Source: CAYRMV01 sp964425255 (lineage in GTDB: Bacteria; Bacteroidota; Bacteroidia; Flavobacteriales_D; Crocinitomicaceae). From it: DNA of 21,333 nt. Under the pieces are notes generated by a model. It was not told where the DNA came from. It did not search any database and worked only from the letters and a program-made list of their open reading frames with translations. How positions within the stretch are numbered: the stretch's first letter is position 1; the number at the start of each line of letters is the position of its first letter. The position numbers were made by a program, and so were the translations under genes. The stretch is taken from the NCBI GenBank assembly GCA_964425255.1, contig CAYRMV010000048.1, forward strand, positions 1 through 21,333, in the 5' to 3' direction. Shown in pieces: positions 1-10,200 of the stretch.

Positions 1-90
1 AAATTGCGATTCAAATTCTATGGAAAAAGTTAAGGCCGTAAATTATGTTAAATAGAAAATATTTAATTGATATATCAAATAAATAAATTT

Positions 91-131
91 TTAGCCAATT
101 GTTAAGAAGAAATGAGTAAATTAGCCAATCG
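91..131. repeat. Imperfect direct repeat upstream of the S46 peptidase gene
   Basis: TTAGCCAATTG at 91-101 and TTAGCCAATCG at 121-131 match at 10 of 11 bases. They start exactly 30 bp apart, about three helical turns, in the 174-bp AT-rich leader before the peptidase gene. The spacing would suit a regulator binding one face of the helix, but that is inference. I found no convincing TTG-N19-TAnnTTTG promoter in this leader. The rest of bases 1-174 shows no gene. Confidence 0.35.
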
Positions 132-174
132 AAAAATGAAAATTGCCCTTGGGCTGAATAAACAATTGTAGTCA

Positions 175-2304
175 ATGAAAAGAATGAAAATTTTTGTAGT
201 GGCTTCCCTCCTAGCGTTCACGCAGTTTGCAAAAGCAGATGAAGGAATGTGGCTGCCGTTCATGTTGAATCGTAATTACGAAGACATGAAGAAAAATGGG
301 TTAAAATTAACCGCAGAACAAATCTATTCGATCAACAAATCATCGTTGAAAGATGCGATTATTTCGTTTGGTGGATTTTGTACCGGTGAAGTTATTTCCC
401 AAAAAGGCTTGGTATTGACCAATCACCACTGTGGTTACGATGCGATTGCCGATGCATCTACTCCAGAGAAAAACTATTTGGACAATGGTTTTTGGGCGAA
501 AAATTTGGCAGAAGAAATTGCTGTACCTGGTTTGACAGCTACGTTTATCATCCGTATGGAAGATGTTACAAAGTCAATTACGAAAGAGTTGACTCCAGAC
601 ATGACCACAGAACAACGTCAAGCTAAAATTGCAGAATTGTCTAAAATTTTGGAAGCTGATGCAGTTAAAGGAACTCATTACGAAGCATTTATCCGTGATT
701 TTTACGATGGAAATGAATTCTATTTGTTTGTAAAAGAAACGTTTAAAGATGTTCGTTTGGTTGGAACACCTCCACAATCTTCTGGAAAATACGGTGGTGA
801 TACAGACAACTGGATGTGGCCTCGTCACACAGCTGACTTTTCTATGTTCCGTATTTACGCTGCTCCAGACGGAAAACCAGCTGGTTTTGCTGATGCTAAT
901 GTTCCATTAACTCCTAAACACAGTTTACCAGTTTCTTTAAAAGGAGTTCAAAAAAATGATTATGCGATGATTCTTGGTTTCCCTGGTCGTACAAATCGTT
1001 TCTTGACTTCATTTGGAGTGGATCAAGCGGTAAGCGTTGAGCAACCAAAAATTGTTGATGTTCGTGCTAAGAAGTTGGAAATCATGAAGAAATACATGGA
1101 CAAAGACGTTGCAGTTCGATTGAAATATTCATCTAAATATGCTCAAGTAGCAAATTACTGGAAATACTTTATTGGTCAAAGTACTCAGTTGAAAAACAAC
1201 AATGTAGCTGAGAAAAAACGCAAAATTGAAAGCGAATTTTTGGCGTATTCGAAAGGAAAAGCGGAATACAACGGCGTTTTGACAGATATCGAAGCGAGTA
1301 CAAAAACCTTAGAAGAAATCATTTATTTGCGTGTATATCAAAGTGAATTTATTCGTCAGGTGGATATCAATTCATTGGTTTACTTACTAAAAGTAGCAAA
1401 TGATGCTGAAGAAAAAGGGAATACGGATCGAGCAAAACAAATTCGTGCAATGGCATTTGAGCAAGGGAATGAATTGTTTGCAGATCGCAACATGAATATC
1501 GAGCTTGAAATTTTGCAAGAAGTATTGAAAATGTATTTGAAAGATATTCCTGCTAATCAACGAGTTGGAATAGCAAAATCAATGGACGCTGCTAGTGTAG
1601 AATCTTTCATTAGTCGTGTAAAATCATTCTCTGTATTCGCAGATAAAGCACGTTTTGAGGCATTTGCAGCCAATTATGATGCGAAAATTTTGACTACTGA
1701 TCCCTTATTTATTTTGATCAAAGATTTGGATAATGCATTTGTAACTGCAGTTTCTAAAGACGAAGTGAAACAAGCGCAAGAAAAATTGACGCGTGCAACT
1801 CGTTTGTTTGTGAAAGGTGTTCGCGAGATGCAACCAAACAAAAAATTCTATCCGAATGCCAATTCTACTATGCGTTTGACGTATGGTAAAGTTCTACCAT
1901 ACACAACGAACGAAGGTAAATTCTACGATTATTACACAGAAATGGATGGATTGATGAAAAAAGAAGATCCAACAAATCCAGAATTTAACGTAGATCCACG
2001 CATGAAAGAATTGTGGCAGAAAAAAGATTACGGTCAATACGCTAACAAAAAAGGTGAATTGGTTGTTAACTTCTTGACAAACAATGATATTACAGGTGGT
2101 AACTCAGGTTCTCCAGTAATCAATGCGAATGGTGAATTGATTGGTACTGCTTTCGATGGTAACTGGGAAGCAATGTCTGGTGATATTTATTTTGAACCAA
2201 ATATCCAACGTACAATTGTGTGTGACATCCGCTATGTGATGTGGATCATCGACAAATGTTACGGAGCGAACAACTTGATTCAAGAAATGAAAATTGTAAA
2301 ATAA
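175..2304 (+). CDS. S46 family dipeptidyl-peptidase, DPP7 type
   Basis: This is a secreted or periplasmic serine exopeptidase that removes dipeptides from the N-terminus of oligopeptides. A signal peptide covers residues 1-21, with a hydrophobic core and a likely cut after Ala-Lys-Ala. The chymotrypsin-like triad can be read as His85 (in TNHHC), Asp221 (in the motif that follows DNWMWPRH) and Ser644 (in GGNSGSPV). The spacings of 136 and 423 residues equal those I recall for Porphyromonas gingivalis DPP7 (His89, Asp225, Ser648). Gly662 in FDGNWE sits where DPP11 has an Arg that selects acidic P1 residues, so a preference for hydrophobic P1 residues, as in DPP7, is inferred. The length of 709 aa is normal for the family. 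ATG at 184 (Met4) is an alternative start; both keep the signal peptide. The gene is monocistronic and converges on the SNF2 helicase gene. Confidence 0.95.
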   Translation: MKRMKIFVVASLLAFTQFAKADEGMWLPFMLNRNYEDMKKNGLKLTAEQIYSINKSSLKDAIISFGGFCTGEVISQKGLVLTNHHCGYDAIADASTPEKNYLDNGFWAKNLAEEIAVPGLTATFIIRMEDVTKSITKELTPDMTTEQRQAKIAELSKILEADAVKGTHYEAFIRDFYDGNEFYLFVKETFKDVRLVGTPPQSSGKYGGDTDNWMWPRHTADFSMFRIYAAPDGKPAGFADANVPLTPKHSLPVSLKGVQKNDYAMILGFPGRTNRFLTSFGVDQAVSVEQPKIVDVRAKKLEIMKKYMDKDVAVRLKYSSKYAQVANYWKYFIGQSTQLKNNNVAEKKRKIESEFLAYSKGKAEYNGVLTDIEASTKTLEEIIYLRVYQSEFIRQVDINSLVYLLKVANDAEEKGNTDRAKQIRAMAFEQGNELFADRNMNIELEILQEVLKMYLKDIPANQRVGIAKSMDAASVESFISRVKSFSVFADKARFEAFAANYDAKILTTDPLFILIKDLDNAFVTAVSKDEVKQAQEKLTRATRLFVKGVREMQPNKKFYPNANSTMRLTYGKVLPYTTNEGKFYDYYTEMDGLMKKEDPTNPEFNVDPRMKELWQKKDYGQYANKKGELVVNFLTNNDITGGNSGSPVINANGELIGTAFDGNWEAMSGDIYFEPNIQRTIVCDIRYVMWIIDKCYGANNLIQEMKIVK

Positions 2305-2320
2305 TTCAATTAGATTGAAT

Positions 2321-2352
2321 AAAAAATCCCGGCAGCAATGTCGGGATTTTTT
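2321..2352. terminator. Bidirectional intrinsic terminator
   Basis: AAAAAATCCCG at 2321-2331 pairs perfectly with CGGGATTTTTT at 2342-2352 across a 10-nt loop. The A-rich 5' side and the T-rich 3' side give a U tract on both strands. It lies between the convergent peptidase gene, which ends at 2304, and the helicase gene, whose stop codon begins 4 nt beyond the stem, so it probably ends both transcripts. Confidence 0.9.
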
Positions 2353-2355
2353 GTT

Positions 2356-5300
2356 TTAAGAAAGCAAGAAAGCGAAATCTTCTCGTGTCAATTTAGAAAC
2401 GGCTTCATCATCGGTTTGAATCAATTCACCTGCTAATTCACGTTTTCTTTTTTGGAGTTCGAGCATTTTCTCTTCGATGGTTCCTGGTGTTATCAAGCGA
2501 ACAGCAATCACTTTTTGCGTTTGACCAATGCGGTAAACACGGTCAATTGCTTGATTTTCAACTGCTGGATTCCACCAAGGATCTACCAAAAAGACATAGT
2601 CTGCTTCGGTTAAATTCAAACCTGTACCTCCTGCTTTTAAACTAATCAAGAAAACACGAACGGATTCATCTTGCTGAAATTTTTCTACAACTTCTTTTCG
2701 ATTCCGCGTTTGCCCAGTTAATTTTACATATCCGAGATTAATTTGTTTTAACTCTTTTTCAATAAGTTCCAACATACCAACAAACTGACTGAAAACAACC
2801 ACTTTGTGTTCTTGTTGTATGCTTTGAAGTTCTTCTAAAAGCACATTGATCTTTGCGGATTCCATTCCATAATTTTCTTCGTCGGCAAGCAAAGCAGGAG
2901 AATTACAAATTTGTCGGATTTTCGTCATTCCTGCTAACATGTGCATCATGTCTAGGTTTTTTCGAGATTCCGTTGAAGCATTTAAAAATTCAACCATTTC
3001 TTGACGATATGCTTCATACACTTTCATCTGTTCCTCCCCCATTTCACAATAAACCATCATTTCCGTTTTTTCTGGAAGGTCCGTTGCTACTTGTTTTTTG
3101 GTACGACGTAAGATGAATGGTTGTACGCGTTTTTGAAGTTCTTCCGCACGTTGAATATCATTAAATTGGTCGATTGGTGTGGCATAAATATCTTTGAATT
3201 GCTTCCAAGTTCCTAATAAACCTGGATTGGCAAAGGTCATTTGAGCATACAAATCCATGGTGTTATTTTCAACCGGAGTTCCTGTCATCACCAAATGATT
3301 TTTCCCAGTAAGTAAACGAACGGATTTAAATCGCTGTGAAGATGGATTTTTAATTGCTTGAGATTCATCCAATACGATGTATTCAAATTCGCAATTCATC
3401 AAAAACTGGATATCCGAATTCACCATTCCATACGTGGTCAAAATCACATCAGCATCTTCAAAAAGCGACTTGTCTTTTTGTCTATTCGTGCCATAATGAG
3501 TATGTAATTTCAAGGAAGGAGCAAATTTCTGCATTTCATTTTGCCAGTTGAAAATCAACGATGTAGGAACAACGACTAAATGTCCTTTCCGATTTTGCTG
3601 TTTCAAATGAAGGAAAAAAGAGATAATTTGGATGGTTTTACCCAAGCCCATATCATCGGCCAAACAACCGCCGACTTGTAATTCATCTAAAGCGCAAAGC
3701 CAATTGAACCCCACTTCTTGGTAAGGACGAAGTTGCGCTTGAAGTTTCTGAGGAATTTTCGTTTTTTTCGGTTGAGAAAACTGAGCAAATTTTTCCTTTA
3801 AGGTTGATAATTCAGTCTTTAATGTACTGTCAATCGTTTCTTTGTCATACAATTGTTCAACCAACGAAAAATGGAGTTTAGACGTGCGAATAACATCATG
3901 AACCAATTCTCCATAACGGAAATAGCGTTCAAATTTATCCAACCATTCTTGAGGTAAAATCCCCTGCTGACCATTTCCTAAAGTGACAAAACGTGAACGA
4001 TTGCGGACCGCTTTTTGCAATTCTTTTAAGTTTAATTCTTGGTTTCCAAAGAGAATTTTGATCTCAGTATCAAACCAATTGATTCCCGATTTAATGGTTA
4101 CTTGAACATTCGCTCTTTGTGGGCTGAATTTCCATTTTTTGATTTTATCAAAACCAAGAATTTCCCAATCGGCTGAATTCCATTTTTCGAAAGCAGTTAA
4201 AAACCACTCTGGATCAAACAAGGTATTTTTATTGATGTAAACCGAACTAAATAATTCTTCTCCTTGGTCTTGCATTCCTTCATAAAATGCATGTAAAAGA
4301 ACAGTTTCCAGTTTTTCATCCCTCGGTATTTTCAAATAATCTCCAGAGGGATGCTTGTAAAAAGAAACTTCGTTTGAAAGAAGTTGAATTTCTCTTTCAC
4401 CATAAGCTATAACGGGAGTAATTTGGATAAAATCATCCGTTTCTGAAATATATATCCGACTCGTGGATTCAAAAGCCAAATTGGCCAATTTTGTTTTTGG
4501 AGCAGGTTTAACAAACGAATAGTTTATCTTAATCTTTTTATCTAAGTGAATAAGCACTTCTTGTTGAAAATCATCGAATTGCTCTTTGGTGACATATAAA
4601 ATCCAATGTTTCTTTTTAAAATAATTAAGCAACTTGATTTGACTGTGATCACTTACCAAGTAGTAAATCCCTTTTTCCACCAAAAAGAAATCATAAACTA
4701 AATTCAAATGGTTGACATCCAGCATTTTTCCGAGAATGGAAACTTGAAGTGAAATGGCAAATAGTCCTTCTTTGATATCGACTTGTAACTCCAATTCAAT
4801 TGGAACATTTTCCATGCGAAATTCCTTGATCGATTTGGGCATTACTCGTTCGGAAACCGAAGTGTCTAACCTATAGAAAGGGATTTGAAGTGGATTTTTA
4901 GCAATTTCAATTAGAGCATCCAATCTTAGCTTAAAATCGATTTCATAAAATGAATTTTCAAATTGACTAACCGCACCGTAAAAGCGAGCTTCATCCAAGG
5001 TTTTTGCTCGTAACATCAAGGATGAAACATCTCTAATTCCGAATGGATTTTTCGGTTTATCTTGTTTCGATTTTAAGGAATGAAACCACTCGATTAAGAG
5101 AGAAGAATTTCTACTTTGATTTGAAAAAACCAAAAAATCCATGGATTCATTCTTCTTGATTTGGAACGTAGGGTATTGAACAGGAATTAATTGAAATTGG
5201 ACAGATGGTTTAGTTTCTTCATCAAATAGAATTAATCCTTTCTTTTTGGGAATAAAAACGAGCTTGTTATATGCATCAAAATCCCAATAAAATAAATCTC

Positions 5301-6027
5301 TATTTTCAGGAGTATCTTCTAAATTCCGTATTTTTAATTCCCTGCTAATTAGTTTGTTGTTTAGTTCAGGTTCAAAGAACAAACGGTATTCTTGTATCTC
5401 TTTGATTGCCCAAAGTGTAAGAACCATGTGTGAACACAGTTTGGTTTTTTTTTCTGAACACACACACGTTACATGAACAGTTTCTTCATCCATTTTTTCA
5501 ACCTCAACCTTGACAGCTGGATAGCGATTCTGGCAATTGAATTTCCCTAGATTAATATCTATAGAATCAACTTCAACATATCGAATATTGGACAAATAAC
5601 CAGGTTGAAGTAGTTCAGAATTTCTAAATAAATAAGGTAAATCAAGTTTATCCCAGGTAAATTGCTCTAAAATAAAGGTGTTTTGATCCAATTTTTTTAA
5701 AGCTGAAACAGGTTGAACAATGGGTTCAATTTTACTTTCCTCATCAATCACTTCGTCCGCATTTATCAATACGTGTACAATGTGTTTGCATGCGGGACCA
5801 TGATCAAAGGGACAAGTACAAACGGCATGTTTAACTTTAGTATCTGTGAATTTGATTTCTACAGAATAGGTTTGTGAACCTTTTACTCTTGCGGATATTG
5901 TTCCATTACCAACAGTTAAAGAAAGGATGGAATTGTCATTCCATCGATCGCGTACTTTTTTGGTTGTATAATGGAAAATGTAATCTTGAAATACTTTGTT
6001 TTTCAGTAAAATGGGTTGAACTATCAC
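2356..6027 (-). CDS. SNF2-family DNA helicase with two SWIM zinc fingers
   Basis: This is a superfamily 2 ATPase of the Swi2/Snf2 (Rad54-like) type, 1223 aa, expected to translocate on double-stranded DNA. The N-terminus holds two zinc-finger patterns of identical spacing, CxC-x7-CxH: C70/C72/C80/H82 and C188/C190/C198/H200. The first is a typical SWIM finger. A long middle region, about 210-760, has no motif I recognise. The helicase core fills the C-terminus: RPYQEVGFNWL near 766, Walker A DDMGLGKT near 791-798, the DEAH-box variant DESQ near 886, TGTP, GGTGLNL, and motif VI (QAIDRVYRIGQ) near 1160-1170. The start codon is GTG (CAC at 6025-6027 on the plus strand), because no upstream in-frame ATG fits. 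It begins 42 nt after the bshB1 stop with no visible promoter between them, so it is probably the last gene of the ccsBA operon. Its role in repair or transcription is unknown. Confidence 0.93.
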   Translation of the reverse strand: MIVQPILLKNKVFQDYIFHYTTKKVRDRWNDNSILSLTVGNGTISARVKGSQTYSVEIKFTDTKVKHAVCTCPFDHGPACKHIVHVLINADEVIDEESKIEPIVQPVSALKKLDQNTFILEQFTWDKLDLPYLFRNSELLQPGYLSNIRYVEVDSIDINLGKFNCQNRYPAVKVEVEKMDEETVHVTCVCSEKKTKLCSHMVLTLWAIKEIQEYRLFFEPELNNKLISRELKIRNLEDTPENRDLFYWDFDAYNKLVFIPKKKGLILFDEETKPSVQFQLIPVQYPTFQIKKNESMDFLVFSNQSRNSSLLIEWFHSLKSKQDKPKNPFGIRDVSSLMLRAKTLDEARFYGAVSQFENSFYEIDFKLRLDALIEIAKNPLQIPFYRLDTSVSERVMPKSIKEFRMENVPIELELQVDIKEGLFAISLQVSILGKMLDVNHLNLVYDFFLVEKGIYYLVSDHSQIKLLNYFKKKHWILYVTKEQFDDFQQEVLIHLDKKIKINYSFVKPAPKTKLANLAFESTSRIYISETDDFIQITPVIAYGEREIQLLSNEVSFYKHPSGDYLKIPRDEKLETVLLHAFYEGMQDQGEELFSSVYINKNTLFDPEWFLTAFEKWNSADWEILGFDKIKKWKFSPQRANVQVTIKSGINWFDTEIKILFGNQELNLKELQKAVRNRSRFVTLGNGQQGILPQEWLDKFERYFRYGELVHDVIRTSKLHFSLVEQLYDKETIDSTLKTELSTLKEKFAQFSQPKKTKIPQKLQAQLRPYQEVGFNWLCALDELQVGGCLADDMGLGKTIQIISFFLHLKQQNRKGHLVVVPTSLIFNWQNEMQKFAPSLKLHTHYGTNRQKDKSLFEDADVILTTYGMVNSDIQFLMNCEFEYIVLDESQAIKNPSSQRFKSVRLLTGKNHLVMTGTPVENNTMDLYAQMTFANPGLLGTWKQFKDIYATPIDQFNDIQRAEELQKRVQPFILRRTKKQVATDLPEKTEMMVYCEMGEEQMKVYEAYRQEMVEFLNASTESRKNLDMMHMLAGMTKIRQICNSPALLADEENYGMESAKINVLLEELQSIQQEHKVVVFSQFVGMLELIEKELKQINLGYVKLTGQTRNRKEVVEKFQQDESVRVFLISLKAGGTGLNLTEADYVFLVDPWWNPAVENQAIDRVYRIGQTQKVIAVRLITPGTIEEKMLELQKRKRELAGELIQTDDEAVSKLTREDFAFLLS

Positions 6028-6069
6028 GGAAATGTTATTTATGGTTTTATTCTAAGATACGAAATAAAA

Positions 6070-6786
6070 TCATTTCAATGCAAATAAATCTTCCACTCCG
6101 ATAAATCGTTCAACGGTAAATCCTTCCGCATATTTTGCTCCGATTGGTCTCCCCATTTCTTTCATTCGGCCAAGGATAAAATCAATGAAATCTTCCCCAG
6201 AGATGGGTGTTTGAGGTTCGTTGGAGGAAGGATCGTAAAACTGTGTTTTATACGCTTTAATGGATGCAATTTTTTGTGGAACGAATTCACTTACATCCAC
6301 AACAAAATCTGGCTTGATAAAGCGATCTTGAATGTAATGATAAACAGCTTCCGGACGAAAAGCATCTTGCGTTTGACCTTCCCACGAAGTTTCTATTCGT
6401 CTTAAACCAGCTAAAAAACAGGCTTCGGAAACAATTTTACTTCCTTTTCCATGATCAGTATGTCTGTCTGTAATTGCATTTGCTAAGACAATTTTTGGAC
6501 GGAAACGACGAATTTGCTCGACAATTTTTAAGATGTTTTCTTCATTGTGTTGGAAAAAGCCATCTTCCATTTTTAGGTTATGTCTCGCTTTAATTCCTAG
6601 AATATCAGATGCTTTTGCAGCTTCTTCATACCGCGTTTCAATGGTTCCTCGAGAGCCTAGCTCCCCTTGTGTTAAATCGACAATAGCAACCGATTTCCCT
6701 TGCGAAATACTTTTCAAAATGGTACCTGATGCTGAAAGTTCCACATCATCGGGGTGAGCTCCAAAAGCTAAAATATCTACGTTCAT
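6070..6786 (-). CDS. bshB1: Bacillithiol biosynthesis deacetylase BshB1
   Basis: This is a zinc-dependent LmbE/PIG-L deacetylase of 238 aa. It is predicted to remove the acetyl group from GlcNAc-malate, giving GlcN-malate, the second step of bacillithiol synthesis in the cytoplasm. The signature GAHPDDVE occupies residues 9-16, with His11 and Asp14 as zinc ligands and Asp13 as the likely general base. The third ligand is His112, in HTDHG at 109-113. The N-terminal pattern DILAFGAHPDDVEL and the VDLTQGELGSRGT stretch at 37-48 are the form I associate with BshB1 rather than with mycothiol enzymes. Its ATG overlaps the TGA of the upstream peroxidase gene in an ATGA quartet at 6783-6786, which suggests translational coupling. 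The other bacillithiol genes (bshA, bshC) are not in the window. Confidence 0.92.
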   Translation of the reverse strand: MNVDILAFGAHPDDVELSASGTILKSISQGKSVAIVDLTQGELGSRGTIETRYEEAAKASDILGIKARHNLKMEDGFFQHNEENILKIVEQIRRFRPKIVLANAITDRHTDHGKGSKIVSEACFLAGLRRIETSWEGQTQDAFRPEAVYHYIQDRFIKPDFVVDVSEFVPQKIASIKAYKTQFYDPSSNEPQTPISGEDFIDFILGRMKEMGRPIGAKYAEGFTVERFIGVEDLFALK

Positions 6787-7253
6787 TTCGTTTTATTTTG
6801 AATCCAATCTAGAATTTCAGGATCATTGGGCAAAGTTGTTGGCGCTAATGATTTGAAAACTTGTCCCTTTTCATCGATTAAAAACTTCTGAAAATTCCAA
6901 GTTACCTCGGTTTGCATCGTTTCACACAACCATTGGTAAATTGGATGAGCTTCCACTCCTTTTACCTGAATTTTTTCTGTTAATGGAAAAGTAACACCAT
7001 AGTTTTTGGTGCAAAATGATTCAATTTCAACAGCATTTCCAGGTTCTTGCGCACCGAAATCATTGCAAGGAAATCCGATTATAGTAAAATTTTGATCATG
7101 AAAATGATTATACAACTCTTGAAGTGCTTCGTATTGAGGCGTCAAACCACATTCGGAAGCAGTATTCACAAGCATGACTTTCTTACCTGCAAATAGCGAC
7201 CAATCCAAAGGTTGGCCGTTTAACAATGAAATGGAAAAATCAGTTAATTTCAT
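6783..7253 (-). CDS. Glutathione-peroxidase family thiol peroxidase (cysteine type)
   Basis: This is a 156-aa cytoplasmic peroxidase with no signal peptide, of the GPx fold. The peroxidatic residue is Cys35 in NTASECGLT, with no selenocysteine. The catalytic tetrad is complete: Cys35, Gln69 (in AQEPG), Trp119 and Asn120 (in the WNF motif). Cys81 lies 46 residues after Cys35, about where thioredoxin-dependent GPx enzymes carry the resolving cysteine, and Cys63 is also present. A thioredoxin-like or bacillithiol-linked reductant is therefore more likely than glutathione; the choice is inference. The usual NQF motif reads NDF here. The gene starts 14 nt inside the end of ccsBA and overlaps bshB1 by 4 nt, placing peroxide reduction next to low-molecular-weight thiol synthesis. 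Confidence 0.92.
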   Translation of the reverse strand: MKLTDFSISLLNGQPLDWSLFAGKKVMLVNTASECGLTPQYEALQELYNHFHDQNFTIIGFPCNDFGAQEPGNAVEIESFCTKNYGVTFPLTEKIQVKGVEAHPIYQWLCETMQTEVTWNFQKFLIDEKGQVFKSLAPTTLPNDPEILDWIQNKTK

Positions 7254-10200
7254 TTGTCAAGTTTTTCTTGTATGAATGATTGAGCCAAGCTGAAACCGCT
7301 GTAAAAAGAGCAAAAATGAGAATGGTATAAATAATCCAATTTGGAAACTCAGCCAATCCATCTCCTTGCGCATACGAATGTAAGCCGACTAAATAGAAAT
7401 TGACACCAAAGAACGTGAACAAAATGGCTGAGAATCCCCAAAATGCAGCCGCATTGAAAAGGAATTTCCCTTTCATCCCCGGGATAAATCGGAAATGTAA
7501 AATCACGGCGTAAACCAAAACGGAAACCAATGCCCACGTTTCTTTTGGATCCCAGCCCCAATAGCGACCCCAAGATTCGTTTGCCCAAATTCCGCCTAAG
7601 AAAGTTCCGATTGTCAACATGAATAATCCAATTGTCATTACCATTTCGGAAACATAGGAGATTTGGTTAATGTTCAAGGTTAGTTTTGTATTTTGTATTT
7701 TTCCACGAACGATATACAAAACTAAATTTACCAAGCTTAAGATAGCTGATAACCCCAATGCTGCATAACTAGTGGTGATAATTGCCACGTGAATCATTAA
7801 CCAATAGGATTTGAGTACAGGTTGAAGTGGAGTAATTTCGGGATCAAGTAAATTCAACTCGGAAACAAAAATCATGAAAAAGGCTAAAATTGCTGCTGCT
7901 CCAAGAATCACTTGATGGAAGCGCATCAACAAGATACCAAACAAAACCGTTCCCCATGCAATAAACACAATCGCTTCATAACCATTGCTCCAAGGTGCGT
8001 GACCTGAAATATACCAACGCATTCCTAAACCTATTCCATGGTAAACGAAAACGATTATCACCAAAGCAATGATGATTTTGCGTATAAGGTTAAATGGTTT
8101 TGATGGTTTGTCTTTACTCGACAACAATTGTATAAAATACATCACCAATAAAACGAATCCAAACGCTAAATACACTTTGGAAGCGTTTTTGAAAATGTTC
8201 ATTTTATTGTAAGAGATTTCCATCTTAACGTGAGTCTCTGATGGGACAACCTTTGCTCCTACTTCACGTTGGAATTTCTTGATATTGTTCAGTAAATCAT
8301 TCGCTGTACCCCAATTCCCTTTTTCCGATGCTTCATGCATCAAAGCCAAGTATTGGAACGTTGTTGGCATCATCAAACTATCTTTTGGATGGATTCCTCC
8401 GCGCATCGGTGAAACCCACGTTTGGTTGGCATCACCACGAATAGGTAAAATCCGGAAATAATCCCAAGAAAGTAAGGAAATAAAAACTTGATTATCTTCA
8501 ACTAATTTGATGATTTTTTTGTCAAATTCTCCACGTTTTGATTCTAATTTGTTGTGTGCTTCGTTGTATTCCTTCATCCATTTGAATGAAGTTGTACCCG
8601 GATCATTCAAGTCTTGAAAACTAGCATATTTTCCTAATTTCAATTGTTCACGCACGGCCATTGGAACAGAGATGATTTTAACTTCATCCCAATAATCTGG
8701 ATACATCAACATACTCATGACAGTTTGAACCGCATTTTTGTCTTCGTAAGTTTGACTACCATAGATTTTACGCAACAATTTATCTGCAAGTGTATGGAAT
8801 GGAACAATTCGTCCGTCATAATCTTGAACGAGTAAACTTGCTAATTCATCTGCATGTTTTTTCGAAATAAAACGAGCTTGTGGCTTTTCTTTTGCAACTG
8901 GAGCTGCGTTCGCTTCCTGATGATTGTGATCATGCATTTCATGGTCGTGATCGTGATCATGATCATGTCCGTCGTGTTCATGATGTTCATGCGTTTCCTG
9001 AGTTGGTACTTGGTTTTCTTGAGAAAAACTACTTTGAGTTGCCAATGAAAAAATCAACAACATACTCAAGGTTTTCATCCCTCGTTTGTTGGATTTAGCG
9101 AGACTTTCGATCAATTCTCTGAATCGACCTGCAGGAGCGAAAAGGGATAAAATCATTCCAATGGACATCAATAAGTATCCGAAATAGGTGATGTTGGTTC
9201 CCCAAAAATCATAATTTACACTTAAACGTGTTCCTTCTTCGTTTTCAGGTGTTTGTGGATTATCTAAATCATAAGATGACTGGAAAAAACGATAACCACC
9301 ATAATCCATCACATTGTTCATGAAAATACGTTGGTCTTTTTTTACGTTGTTTTTCGGATCAATGACTGTCACTTCAGAAGCAAACGATGAAGCAACTTCA
9401 GAACCAGGATATTTGTCTAATTGGAAATCACGGCAAGCAATCGAGAAAGGTAAGTTGATTTTTGTTGATCCATATTCCATTTCGTACACCAAACCATTGA
9501 ATTCAAAGGTTTCATGCGATGGGATTGCGCTAATCCCTCCTTCCAAATCAACTATTTTAGACTGTTTTCCATCCGTAATTTTTAGTGTCAAAATATCCAT
9601 TCCAACATCTTTTTTTCCAGAGGAAATCTTTCTCATTTCAGCGTTCGGGATTTCACGATTAAATACAAATTGACTTCCATTTACCATGTATAAAGTACGA
9701 ATTTGGAATGGAACCAATGAATCACTTGGAACATCTTTGTACATCGAATCAGGTACTTCTGCCCCACTTTGGCGGTAAGCAATCATTTGATCCATGGGTA
9801 AATATTTCATGGGGATTTTAGAAATCATCATGAATTTTCCATTCTTTTTGAAAACCTCAATACCCGGCATGGCATTTTTTTTCTCGTAGGAAAGTGCCAA
9901 ATCACCAATCATGGTAAATCCATTAGGGCCAACGTAATTCGATTTTTTACCTTCTGTAACGATATCAAGTACGCCTGTTTTGATTTTTTTATCAATAATC
10001 AATGAATCGATTTGTTTCTTTTTGAAACCAACATATTCAATTTTAATTGGAGTTTTGTGTCCAGGAAACGAAACTTCGTGGTCGAAATAATTATTTGTTT
10101 CTTCCGACATAAACTTCTTGGTTTGCCATTCGTACTGCATTTTGCCGTCATTGATTTTGAACCAAAAATGGGGATCGGAAGCATAAATAAAATTGGAAGA

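Noticed and set aside
7140..7160. Selenocysteine in the glutathione peroxidase
   Set aside because: The active-site codon encodes Cys35, and the frame has no internal TGA.
8854..9098. Two overlapping plus-strand open frames and a GATC/GATCATG-rich repeat
   Set aside because: These are the complement of the His/Asp codons (CAT/CAC, GAT/GAC) of the CcsBA linker. The repeat is explained by codon repetition, not by a methylation cluster or origin.
9314..9673. 119-codon plus-strand open frame inside ccsBA
   Set aside because: It is antisense to a well-conserved part of the ResB domain, and its translation resembles no protein I know.
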